Shown: piece after piece, positions 23,663 through 35,088 of the stretch
How the letters are laid out: each line of letters opens with the position of its first letter
Numbering within the stretch: the stretch's first letter is position 1
Assembly: GCF_964204645.1 (NCBI RefSeq)
Contig: NC_134028.1
Coordinates: 7,605,001-7,669,000, forward strand
Direction of reading: 5' to 3'
Source of the DNA: Tubulanus polymorphus
Taxonomy: Eukaryota; Nemertea; Palaeonemertea; Tubulaniformes; Tubulanidae
Length of the DNA: 64,000 nucleotides
The notes under the pieces: generated by a model
What the model was told of the DNA's origin: nothing
What the model saw: only the letters and a program-made list of their open reading frames with translations
Databases searched by the model: none
Program-made: the position numbers and the translations under genes

Positions 23663-26600
23663 ATGGATTTCATTCCTTTGTTTATTGGTTATGTCATTGC
23701 TAGTATTTGTTTTGCAATAATCTATGCTCTGGCTGATCAACCGTTCATGAAAACTGGTTTGATTGGAAGATTACGATTCTACACAGTGAAGGTATTGACA
23801 CTATTGATTGACACCAAGCTTTGCCTCCTGACCGGTAGGCCTACTTGACACTGACATGTCATAAGTCTGAACATGAGACAATTGCAAAGTTGATGAACCC
23901 CTAGTTAGTTAATCGTTGCTGGTAAGCTTTTATAATCGGATGAGCTTATACTTTGTTAAAATATCTGATCGTAAAACTAAACCACAGACAGGTTACTCCC
24001 AAACCCCCCAGCTAATCCACTGTGAAATAGGTTTGTGATTGATTGGACCGCCCTAACTATTTTATGTAAAATCGGGTGGATGAGCAGTTCATCCAATTGA
24101 TTGATGGCTGCGTTACACCAGGGCCCTACTTATAGTGGTTTCGGGAGCTTCCATCATACGACAACCCCTGAAACGAAGCTGTTTCTAAATCAAGTTATTT
24201 TTTCTATATTTTCAGACTATTCAATTTGTTTTCCCAAGGTGGTTTCGAGATTTTGTCGATGGCATGATTGTGCGAATTTTCTACAAACGGTAAAATGATT
24301 GTCCAATGTCTATTTTTTGTCTAAGATCAATTTTTTTTGGATATTCCCCATAATCTTTTTATTTGAAAACATACCCCAAAACTTATCTAAATACAACCAG
24401 AGAAACTGCGCAGTCCAAATAAGTCGTCGTTTTTATGCTCATTTTGCACGATATTGAAGGATTGCTAAATAGTCTTCTTTAACTCATTTGAATCGGAGAA
24501 AAGAGACTCCATTTTATGAACTAAATCAAATTAAACAAAAGGTTTCAATGCCTATCATTTGAAATTATTTTCAAATCATCAAAAATCATGGTTTGTAGGC
24601 ACGGAAACACAGGATAGTCTCAGCTCCGACGACAAGAAGCCTGACTGTAACATGCAAACTTTTCCATTTCTATTGCAGGAATCCGATATTCCAGTGCATG
24701 TATCTGATGATTTGTTTTTCCGGTTATTTCGTACTGATCGTCGACGTAATTCCGTTTCTCTACGCGTTTCACCCGAACGAGAATCACGTCGCGTTGCCGG
24801 CGATACTGTTCATCGTCTGTAAGTCTCTGTACGCCGTGTGCTGTATCAGCGATCCCGGAGTCATCACGGCCGACAGCGTTAAACTGTATGAACAAGCGTA
24901 TCCGTACGACGAAACGTTCTATAAATCCGGCGTGAAATGCGCGACGTGTAAAATACCGAAACCCGCGCGATCAAAACACTGCTGTAAGTTTCATCTTTTA
25001 AGATTTCGAGTATAGGGCCAGTTGGTTAAAAGTCGGTTTGAGTTTACTAGCTGAATAGTTGACGTACCGTATAGTGAACATTTAAAAGACCATTGGTCCA
25101 CAGTATTTATCAGGGGCCAGTTGCTCAAAAGTTAGTTGGACTAAACCAGTGGATAGTTGACATAGTGACAATTAAAACTTTGAATAAACAAAGTTAACTG
25201 AATTAGCTTCAATATTACAACCCCAGTTATTTCTTAACGAGAAACTGGTGATGCCTTTGAACTGAAATTCAATAAAAGGATACAGTCAATACCTGATATA
25301 CCGCCCTCCCATATACCGCCACCCCGCCTACTGCCAGGTTTTCTCAATGAACATCTCTATACAAATACAAATAGTAAAATACCTCAGATATACTGCCATG
25401 CTCTCTATACAGGCGTGGGTCAAGAGGGGGTTTCAGGGGTCATGACCCCTAAGCTACCAAAAAAAAATTTAATTGTTTTCTTGAAGAAATGTACTCAAGA
25501 CAAAGTGGGTGGACAGCACCACATAACCAGTACCATATCATCTCATGTTTGGCCAAACAATAAGCCGTATAGGCCCCTAATCATTAGAGATTTTAGTCAG
25601 CAGGTGTTTAACATTAACATTTTTTATGAACCCCTCCTGGAAAACCCTGGATCCACGCCTGCTATACTGCCAAAATCGTTCTGCACCGATGTGAGTGGTA
25701 TATCGGGGGTTTACTGTTTACTGTATTTACCTTTCACATTTTACAAATCAAAATACACATATTCCATAGAGGCCTATTCTTGATCATTTCATTGTATATT
25801 TTCAGCGAGGTGCGACAGATGCATTTATAAATTCGACCATCACTGTATCTGGACGAACAGTTGCATCGGGGGTAAAAACTGTGGTTTATTCTTCGTGTTT
25901 CTGATATCATTGTGTACGATGAACATAAACGGTATCGTCATGCCGACGCGCGTTTTAAACGAAATCGTCGATCGTAAGAGGCTGTGGAGCGCGCGGTATG
26001 TCGATGACGATGGCGTCACTCGTCCCGTTACATTCTGGATTTTGATTCAGGTACCGGTATAACCTTTATTTTTCGTGGAGACATTTTCTCAACATTATCA
26101 ATAGTTTTCGGCAATTTTCGATTATAAACTTTCATTCTTCTAAAACAATGTGGGCTGTTTTTTAAAGATCAGTTTTAACTGTAATGATCCCTGGGGCCAG
26201 TTTCCTGTTTTACAATTGTATTGACGTCTGTTGTCTTTTAACCCTGGCGCTAACTCCAATTTTCAATTGAGTTAGCCCCCTCAGTTAAAAATGATTCCAG
26301 TCTATAAAATTGGACCCAGGGCCTTAGTTTCACAAAAAGGATTTATCTTAAATCGAGTTAACACACTGAATTATTGATGAAGAAATCAAATCAATTTATT
26401 AAAGTTTAGTTTTCTATGAAACTAAGCCCTGTGTTAATGTGAACTTTAACCCCAGGGTTTAAAATCTAATTTGCATAAGTCAAATGTCAGTGGAGCATTT
26501 TGATTGAATGAAATTATTTCCAATTGGATTTGTGCTTTCTTTTACATAAATCATGAAAGTTTACTTGATTGGGTAAGTCACAGATGGGGTGGTTGGTGGT

Positions 26601-27144
26601 TTACTAGAAGTCAATTCCAGTCTACAAAATACCTTACAGATTGTTTTTTGGCATATCATATAGCCCTACCCATTTTCGAAATATGCAACAATTGACATCG
26701 AGAGTTAAGCAAGAGAGGTGTCAGAATCTAGATAAGATATAGATTTTACTATACATTTTATGTTTTTTTGCGCTTCTTTTGCAGCATTTGTTTATGCATT
26801 ATCCCAGAATGGTTTTCATGGTTGTCGCGTTGACGGCAGTTACGTCGTTGATAGTCGGATTTACTGTGTACCACGTCTTACTAACGTTCGTGAATCAAAC
26901 GACGAATGAACGTTACCGAATCGCTCGTTTGACGACCGACGATTCGACGTTCCAAAATCCGTATAACAAGGGAATCGTCATTAATCTCGGCGAAGCGTTC
27001 CGGCCGCAAACCGTGCTCGACCGCGCGTCGCGTCGATTGATACGTGAAATACCACCGAAGCGAAATCGTCTTCTCGAAAAAGAGGAAAAACCGAATAAAC
27101 TTAGAAATGTTTCCCAACAGAAAACAAAATCAAAACGACATTGA
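23663..27144 (+). CDS. ZDHHC4: Palmitoyltransferase ZDHHC4
   Basis: Five exons: 23663-23791, 24216-24289, 24679-24983, 25806-26050 and 26785-27144, giving 370 aa (human about 344). DHHC enzymes S-palmitoylate cysteines of membrane proteins at the ER and Golgi. The start MDFIPLF resembles the vertebrate ZDHHC4 N-terminus. An N-terminal helix is followed by CVSDPG-type residues (CISDPGVIT). The cysteine-rich domain spans the exon 3/4 junction (CATCKIPKPARSKHC, then CDRCIYKFDHHC) with the catalytic DHHC at 180-183 and CIGGKNCG after it. LIQ-LFMHYPRMVFM and NQTTNE are typical ZDHHC4 words. The C-terminal tail is basic (KSKRH). It lacks the ER-retention KKxx-like ending reported for the human protein, though KSKRH is similarly basic. 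Introns 3 and 4 are loaded with inverted-repeat elements. Confidence 0.9.
23904..23997. repeat. Short repeat, AGTTACCTG family, copy 3
   Basis: Starts TAGTTAATCGTTGCTGG, has TATAATCGGATGAGCTT in the middle and ends CCACAGACAGGTTACT. It matches 16300-16396 and 23147-23215. It lies in intron 1 of ZDHHC4. Confidence 0.5.
25013..25150. repeat. GGGCCAGTTG repeats
   Basis: Two direct copies of a unit starting AGGGCCAGTTGsTyAAAAGT (25013 and 25116). The second is flanked by CAGGGGCCAGTTGC, the same terminal word as the hairpin element at 4032-4128. It lies in intron 3 of ZDHHC4. Confidence 0.45.
25282..25717. mobile_element. MITE nested in another MITE
   Basis: The outer element has inverted ends ACAGTCAATACCTGATATAC and GTATATCGGGGGTTTACTGT-like. 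Inside it, 25412-25660 is a second element with inverted ends AGGCGTGGGTC and GATCCACGCCT(G), flanked on both sides by CTATAC, a plausible 6-bp target duplication. It lies in intron 3 of ZDHHC4. Confidence 0.6.
26189..26432. repeat. Two adjacent hairpin elements
   Basis: 26189-26321 starts CCCTGGGGCCAGTTTCC and ends ATAAAATTGGACCCAGGG. 26319-26432 starts GGGCCTTAGTTTCACAAA and ends TCTATGAAACTAAGCCCTG. Each folds on itself through its ends. Relatives of the first type are at 4032 and 57894. They lie in intron 4 of ZDHHC4. Confidence 0.5.
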
Positions 27145-29490
27145 AACATTTGCTCGAAAGTATCTTTCTTTAATATTTTGTAATCAAAATTTAATGTTTA
27201 GTTCTGTGCTCTGTTTCCTGAAATTTTGCGATGAAGTTTTCAATACAATGTAAGTTATGCAAATTCAAACGAAATTTTACCTGCATTTATAAGTTTACGA
27301 TGGTCTAGTCTTTTGTTTTTCGTCTATTTATGTACACTGTATTTTGACTTTTTGTAATTGTTTTGTGCACTGAGCGATTGTGATTTTTGTGGAGCATTAA
27401 CTAATGAATTTTAAATCGAATACGTTGTCAGTCCCAGTTTGCGCTTAACATTTTTGGTCAAAGAGAGTTGAATAGTTGTGCAGATGTTACTAACTAAAAT
27501 CCGGCAGGCTCAATGCTTTAGACAGGGTTGTTTTCAATGCAAGACGATAATCGCAGATTTGTTGCTGGGAACCTGGTTTATTCTTATGGATCTTGAAAGT
27601 CTGGGCAGTGCTTTGTACAAAAATTGCCTCGGTTGTTTTCTGATCTCTGAAGACAAGAAAACGAATACAAGATTTTAACTAAACTAAACTCTGATCACTA
27701 ACATGAACTCTCTCGCTTGGTCACAAAGCTAAAAGAAATTGTTTCTCCATGTTATCTGAAGTGTCTCATCTCAAAGTAGTTTTGGAGGGGAATTTGATAA
27801 AACGTCGCTTACTTATTGAAAAATGGATTCCCTGGCAACAACTGTGTTGTTGTTAAATAAAATATGCTTTTTGAGGAAAATTATAGGCTATTGCTGTGAA
27901 TGCAATATGTATATTTTAAGCTACTGTAATAAATACTTAAATGGACCTTGTAACTAGTCTACTCGGAAAACCTTTTGTAAACGGCTTGGCATTCGTCAAC
28001 TAGGATAAATGTTTTAATATTTATAGTTTAAGCTAATTAATGTACTCTGTTTCAAATTATTCGTAATTTTTAAGCATATCAGTATCTGGAAGATTACATA
28101 TCATCATTCCACATATATATATATATATAATTCTTAAAAAGTTGTCGACTCAATAATATAGGGCCCCAACCAACCATCCCCAATGCACCCATGCATTTAG
28201 TTGAAGAGTATTTCCTATTTTAACCAATGCAATAATTCAGCCAGTGATATGATGTAGATATAATTCATGTGTAGTTAGGCGGTAATTTGCTTATGTGAAC
28301 CTCACCAATGTACAAATATGTTTTGTTATGTATTGAAGTGTATCCAGCTTTGCGCTTTTTGTATGTTATGTATTTTCTAAGTAGTCTTCGACATTTGATG
28401 TCTAAGAAAATAATAAATTTGTTTATTGCAATAAAGAGAAATGTTTTGTTGATGGCGACAATTGAAGTTTATAAGATTTTTCTTCTGTTCAAGCACTTCC
28501 AGTTCCATCATGGAAGCTTAGTGGTCATCTAGATTATACGTACATGGCAGGGTGTCCACTGAAAACCTTGAAAACTCTGGGAATCAGAAGAATCTAGGAA
28601 AAAAAGTCAGGGAAAACTCGTGGAATTTTATAGATTTTACTAAAACCTTGGAAAAAACTCAGAGAATCCGGATAATGCTATTGACCACGTGTTTCTTTAT
28701 CAGTACATGATTCGCTGAAAAATGAATAAATTGTAACATTTTAAACCTAGAAATTTCTCTGATTCACTTAGGGAATTTTGTGTATCACAGGGAAAACGCG
28801 GGGATTTGTAAATGCCGGAAAGTGCCCGCCCTGCATGGTTCCGTGGACCAGTGGAATTCACCGAAAAGCGTTCTCTCATACAGGTGTCAATCTGCTTATA
28901 GGACTAACTCTCTTGGACGTTGATCACCGTACCAATCTACCATTTTCCACACCTCGCATGTATTCATGGCTTCACATACAGCTTTTTATCTAAAAAAGAA
29001 TATACAAATCTATGATTGAAATCTGAGGCGGATCCATGCTCCTCAGTCCTCCCTTATCCCTCCTTTCAGGATCGGTCGCAGAGGAGAATCGCATCACGTC
29101 GCAAGGGCGAGCAAAGCCCACCTTTAATCAACACAAAGCGATCGAATATTGGTGGAGGGTTCCTCCGGTAGATACCTGCATGCGAAAAAAAAATCAGACG
29201 AAGCCTTGTGACCGTATTAATCGTTTGTCTGCCTCCGATCGTCTAGTAGGCGTGTATTCAGACTAGGCATAAGCTACGCGCCGCCAACCGCGCGGGTTTT
29301 TCTCTTCAAATTGAGTTTAGTAAAAAAAAAAGTAATTTCGTTTTTGATCACCTATACATATACATATATGTATAATAGAATTCGCTTTGTACATGTGATT
29401 ATTGTTTCGTAGGCTTTCGATAGCATATCTCCTAAATGCGTCCGGTAATTCAGATTGTGCAGTGCCGATGCTTTCAGCGAATTTTCAGAA
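27145..29490. other. Intergenic spacer: ZDHHC4 3' flank to PLA2 gene B promoter
   Basis: ZDHHC4 3' UTR probably covers the first part. 28550-28825 is a dispersed repeat shared with 50490-50760 (words CCTTGGAAAA, GGGAATTTTGT, GTAAATGCCGGAAAGTG). 29060-29290 is GC-richer and seems single-copy here, but no splice-bounded exon was recognised. Confidence 0.4.
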
Positions 29491-29491
29491 G
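29440..29491 (+). other. Probable noncoding first exon of PLA2 gene B (3' end)
   Basis: A splice donor TTCAGAAG|GTGGGTG at 29491/29492 is followed by the acceptor ATATTCCAG at 29573, four bases before the ATG. The same arrangement, with the same donor word, occurs before PLA2 gene C (32551 and 32640), so a shared 5' noncoding exon is likely. Its start is not defined. Confidence 0.5.
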
Positions 29492-29577
29492 GTGGGTGAA
29501 AAATCTTTCGTTAATCCATGGTTTTCAGCTAACTCGCTGTTTATTTTTGAAATAAGGAGTTTTTATATTCCAGAGCT

Positions 29578-30576
29578 ATGATATATTTGGTTTTGTTTGC
29601 CATCATTTTAACAGGTTCGTAAATTCTTAATAACATATTTTTTCGTTTTCCGTAGGCCTATATAGTTACTCCAATATTATCATTTTGATATACACACAAT
29701 AAGGAATCAGCCTTAAGTTATCTCCTCTTATCTGCAGAATGCGCAGATTCATCATCAGTGAAAAATAATGTGACAAATCCTGATTATGAACTGTGTCAGC
29801 CAGATCAGCTCACCAGTATGATAAGGATGAAAACTGGGCGAGAGCCGATAGCCAGTTTTAACAATTACGGGAACTGGTGCGGCGCTGGTGGAAGTGGAAA
29901 ACCTGTCGATGAAATTGATAAGTAAGCTGAAAAGCCATTGTCAATATTCTTCTTGATCTGTTTAGCAGGCATTTCTGAGATCATGTTTTTATCGTGTTTT
30001 CAGTTGCTGTAGGACGCACGACCACTGTTACGATAGTTTATCGGGTGACGTTTGTAGGTCGTGGATGAATTTGAAAGTCTACTTCACAAAGTATAAATGG
30101 ATCGATAAAGAGAACAAGATCGTTTGCAGTTAGGTTTATTTTGTAAATTCTAAGAACTTTCAGACCTCCCTGGTCATTTTCAATAATCACCCTTCGTAAT
30201 TTGGTAGACCCATAGACACGACATCCAACATCGCAGTCGTCTGCGATGACGTCGACACGTGTGTTATGACGCCGAAAATGTTTGTAATGTTGTCGTTGAC
30301 TTCAGCATTGCCGGGGATCCTGAGTAAGGGGAAGCCAGTCTTTTCTAATTGAATATCATTTGACGTTTTATCCTAATCAGTCTCGTTTTACTTTTAGTCG
30401 ATGATCCGCAGACGGAGCCCTGCCGATATCAGCTATGTAGGTGTGATAGGGCGGTATCCATTTGTTTGGACAAGTGGAATCAGTTTTACCACAAGATATT
30501 CAAGTCGACAAAAACCGATTTCATAACTGATATACTCATCGCCGCTAGATCATGTTTAATCAAGACTTTCTTTTGA
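29578..30576 (+). CDS. Secreted phospholipase A2, gene B
   Basis: Four exons: 29578-29614, 29738-29921, 30004-30128 and 30398-30576, giving 174 aa. A short signal peptide (MIYLVLFAIILT) is split by the first intron. The calcium loop is FNNYGNWCGAGGSGKPVDEID. The catalytic CCRTHDHCY carries His79 and Asp80, and CRCD carries the second catalytic Asp (132). The loop lacks the first YGCYCG cysteine. The tail after CRCD (KIFKSTKTDFITDILIAA...) contains one cysteine and ends TFF. Gene C is 67 bp per intron different but has the same exon phases (1, 2, 1), so the two arose by tandem duplication. The donor of exon 3 is GTTAGG instead of the GTAAGC seen in C. It is still a GT donor. Confidence 0.85.
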
Positions 30577-32540
30577 GCTTTAAAATTTAAATCTATAGAT
30601 ATAGTCTATAGTATCTAGTAGACCTAGTAGACCCTAAGGCCTTTTTATTACCTGAGTACGGATTGGGAAGGCGAAGGGGAAAAATAGAAACAGATTTTTT
30701 TTATAGCGTTTAAAAAGGGAAGAGAAAAAATGAAAATAAACTTTTGTTCTTTATTTGAGTATTTTTCATATAAAACCTCTGCAGAAAAAAAAATAGAAAA
30801 GGAGTAAAAATTGTGATGGAATAAATTTATAGATTGGAATAAATGAAAAAAACAACTTTTTTGCAAATGATGAGATTGAAAATGAGATGAACAAACTTTT
30901 CCAAGTTACTAGATCGAAAGACGGGCATCACAAAAATTGTCTTTTATTGAAAAATTGTGATGAAAACACGAAGGCCAAAAAATTTTCTTTTTATTTGATG
31001 GTTTTTGTAGAATTCTGGGAGGCTGATCCGTAATCCAAGTAATCAAAAAGGCATAACTTGTTGTTTGTATGTTTGTTTTGTTTAATTTGCGAGTCGCAAA
31101 GTATATAATTAGTTGTATGTCCTGAAAATCAAGAATATGTATATAATACTTGATGATTTTCCGCTTTTGAGTGCAATAGCTAAGTGATGGAATTTCCATA
31201 CCCGATATTTGTAAACACCATGATTTTGTTAACTATGAATAGTCTTTAGTTGAAATAAACTATGGTTACCTCAGGCGTTGGAGCTTTGTCGTTTAATCTT
31301 TCGAGGACCTGGAGCTGGAAGTCACGGGTCACCAACGGAATCAGCGACTTATAATTCGCACTGAAATCTAACTGACAAGCCTATTCCTCTTGGCGAGAAC
31401 TAAACATTCGTTTTTATGTTCAACGATGGTCTTTATAAATATTAGAGTTCGGCAATAACCAACATTAGTCAATCTCTCTACAAGCACTATACGGAGGGAC
31501 CTATTGGCTTTTTCCGACATATATCAGGACCGTACAGGGTGCAGTTTGGCAGTTGCCCCCCAAAAAATTTTGGAATTAAAGTGCCCCCTTTTGAAAATAT
31601 CAATATATCCATTAGAACTGCACTTTTTTCGGGTTTCTCTGCCCCCCCCAAAAAAAAAACATTCAAATGCTAGGTAATGCTAAGCCCTGTAATTTAACTC
31701 TTTTTCTTCGTGGACATCCCAGCTTTGGAATACCAGTGGGAATAGTACCATAACCAACGTGATCACAACGCAGCTCAGAGAACCTGATTTTTATCTGTGT
31801 GGAAAAGATAAAAATATTTATCTATGTATTAATTATAATACATAGATACATTTCCACCTTTTTGTAGATAAAACAGGTTCTTATCTTTTAAAGCTTTGAA
31901 AATAACACGTATCATAACCACACTGTTAGTTCACAGATACGACGACCTTTTGTTGCCTGAGTTTTAAGCGTCTTCGAGGTAAAAATGTTAATTGCTTCTT
32001 TTCGAATAAATCATTACATCACTAATCATATTTCTTAATATTTTTTAGGTTTTGAATATCGTATATATACAAAATATAACATTTTTTCATTTAACTACTT
32101 TACAAAATAAGGTAAATTTCACAATTCGGATTAACTAGGAGATATTAAATGGGGGATCCTGGCGGCCTCTAGGGCTGTACTAACAAACATTCGCAAGGCA
32201 CTGAACCCACGCAAGGCACTGAACCGAATTCTTTTGGAGTAGAATTTTCTTAAGTCGATGTCTCTCGTACTGAATAAGATAATGAATTATAATACTGTGC
32301 GCCTCTGCTGTCTTTTGACACGTGGATTATACCAAAGAAAACGACTCGTCAAATTAGGTCGTATAGTTTGTCTATACGACATAATCTTGAGTCGCTTTGA
32401 AATAACTACGCAATGAAAAATTCGTCGAGACTAGTAGCAATTATGCTTGGCCTTCGATATACACGCGACAAAATACAGTTGAAACACACTTTCCTTGTAT
32501 TTATATATGATATGATACATGATATGAAAATTTTTAATAC
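30577..32540. other. Spacer between PLA2 genes B and C
   Basis: The left part (30600-31260) is very A-rich and has no exon. 31530-31670 holds a repeat with CAGTTGCCCCCCAAAAAA and GCCCCCCCC words. 32140-32220 has a small direct repeat (GCAAGGCACTGAACC, twice). Nothing coding was recognised. Confidence 0.4.
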
Positions 32541-32644
32541 TTCTTCAGAAGGTGGGTCGGAACGGATCATAGTTGCTTAAAAAGTAGCTCACTATTTTCT
32601 ACACCGTACAATTATTTAGAATTATTTCGTATCATTCCAGGAAT

Positions 32645-34319
32645 ATGATCTACATATATTTGGTTTTATCCACCATCAATTTAGCAGGTTGGTTTTTCAT
32701 TCTTTTTTATACGCGCTGATACGGGCCTACAATTAAATCTCATGAAATGTTTACATCATTGTAACAATCGACAATATTTGCAGGATTTGTAAATACTTTA
32801 CTAGTCAATTTCTTCTCCAGTATGCGCGGATATATCGGGGAAGAAAGCCGTGTCAGATCCGGGAGATTTTGAACTGCGTAGGTTGGACCAGTTCGGCAGT
32901 ATGATCACGATGGAGACTGGACGCGACGCTGTCGATTTCAACAATTACGGAAACTGGTGCGGGGCTGGTGGCAGTGGTAAACCAGTCGATGAAATTGATA
33001 AGTAAGCTAAACACCTGGCTCCGTTTGAGTTTTTTCCTATCTTTTTCAATGAAAAGACTCGACGGGGAGCTTTTAAAGGTCCCCCTTTTCATCCAGACAA
33101 AGATAGTAAAATAACCACACTCAAACGCAGAACAGATAATAAGATAGGAACCCACTGTATATACAAATTTAAAAGTTTTACAATCAACAATTAATTCGAT
33201 CAAAAGTTCGAATGACACTTTTTAATTTTTGATCGAATAAATTGTTGATTTTAAAATTTTAAAATCTGTATATACAGTGGGTTTTCGCCTTAAGACAGAG
33301 ATAGTTAAAAGCTGCAAATTTGACACTCATCCCCCCGGAATTATTATCTTTTAGGATGTATTTATTTTAAAATACCGAGCGTGGGATGCGGGACACAGCT
33401 AGTGGCATTCAACATGGCTCTATAAGCGAGAAATGCCTTTTCTTCTTCTGGACTCAGGCCTTCAAATTCTCTTCGATCAAACCATACATAGAGATTCATA
33501 ACTGGAGGTTGATGACTTTATGATCGAATTCTTGTATATATAAATATATATTTTTAGTTGCTGTATGCACCATGACCACTGTTACGATCGTTTGATCAAC
33601 GGAGTTTGCGAATCGTGGTTAAATTTGAAAGTTTACTTACTCGGCTATCATTGGTCGGATGAAGACAATAAGATCGTTTGCAGTAAGCTTTATCCAATCC
33701 CATCGCCCAGTTCCACGGGTGTCAATTATTCAAATGATTATATGTTATGTGTCCAAAATCATTTAACCCAGAAAAAGAACCGCACAAAAACGAACGTTCG
33801 TTTTCGCGTGGTCATTTTCGTTTGTGCCAGGCCACTGGCGAAAACTCTCACAAAAACGTGCTGATAGATTTAATGTATATATGGATGGCATTGGCACTTT
33901 AACTAGGCCTGAATCAAGGGTGGATCTAATTCTATAATTAAGATTAAAAGCTATAGCTTTTGGGAAAAGGAGTATTCACGCATGGAATATTGGGTTACTA
34001 CACGCATTTTTAGGGAGGAATTCCCCGGTAACTCGCGCCACCCCTGCTGAATCAGCTATCATACAATACAGTTTGAAGCTTCTTAAACCCTCATTCATCC
34101 CATTTGTTTCTTTTTTACTTAGCCGATGATCCACAATCAGAATCTTGCAAGTATCAGCTATGCGGATGTGACCGGGCAGGGGCAATGTGTTTCGGCAAGT
34201 GGAATCACGTTTACAAGAAGAAATACAAGTCAAAAACTATTGGGACTAAGATCGTCGACTTCTTCGCTGACGTCGCCATGAAGATTAAGACGTTTCTAGA
34301 AAAGATTTTCGGGCTTTAA
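32645..34319 (+). CDS. Secreted phospholipase A2, gene C
   Basis: Four exons: 32645-32687, 32821-33001, 33558-33682 and 34123-34319, giving 181 aa. Signal peptide MIYIYLVLSTINLAG. The calcium loop is FNNYGNWCGAGGSG, the catalytic CCMHHDHCY carries His80 and Asp81, and CGCD carries Asp133. After CFGKW the protein ends in a cysteine-free lysine- and phenylalanine-rich tail (IVDFFADVAMKIKTF and on to IFGL) with clear amphipathic spacing. The tail differs much more between the three paralogues than the catalytic core does. A 5' noncoding exon ends at 32551. A fold-back repeat of about 140 bp sits in intron 2. Confidence 0.87.
33147..33285. repeat. Fold-back element in intron 2 of PLA2 gene C
   Basis: Arms starting CCCACTGTATATACA and ending TGTATATACAGTGGG pair over most of the length. 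The terminal words match the fold-backs at 42068 and 42478. Confidence 0.65.
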
Positions 34320-35088
34320 TGAATATTAATGACTTACCTCATGTCTCATTTCTTTTGCTGAAGAAAACTAATACATCCATTAAGATTCGTTTCGCAAAAC
34401 GATGCTTTCAGTTTCTATGGTTCGTTGAGTTATCATTATCATCAATTGGATGTCCTGACTAAAGGCAATAACTGGTTGTAAATAGTATTGAGACTATTTC
34501 CAGTCTTGAAAGCCCACGATATAAAAATCTGACAAGTCTTGAAAACCTGAAAAGTCCTTTCAGATAAACTCTCCAGATGAGTGGAAGTATTCCCCCGAAA
34601 CGTAGGAAAAGAAACAACAGGAGTTGTTTAGTTGTGGTTTTTCGCTCAATGTAATAACTACCGGTAGTCTTGAATGAAAGAAAATTGATAAGAAATATTT
34701 TCTACGAAAGATCAAGTGTCATAATTCTGGGAGAAATCTTCATTTCGAATGGAATATCTTACGGGGAGAACATTGCCCCGTGAATCCTCGGCTAATCGGC
34801 CGTCGAAGTCTTCAGGTCGTCCAGACAAAATCCTCTTCGGGCCTCCACACGCTTCCTGAAGCCGTTATAACGATTCCTTGTAGAATAATGTTTGTTAGGG
34901 TTCCCTTGGCCCTGGTCACATGGCCTATAACCTTCTCAATACCAGATATAACAAACTCACGTCGAAAAATAACAAAAACTTTATATCATTTCAGTAAAAA
35001 TAAAACAATTTCTATTATAGTAATGGACGGATTTACAGCATTCAATTTCAATAATCTAATTCATTATTCATTTGATCAAAAAATTAAT
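34320..35088. other. Convergent spacer, PLA2 gene C to IQCK
   Basis: Holds the 3' ends of two convergent genes. No exon or clear repeat recognised. Confidence 0.4.

Noticed and set aside
28778..28993. 71-codon plus-strand frame
   Set aside because: It overlaps the dispersed repeat shared with 50490-50765 and has no splice or domain support.
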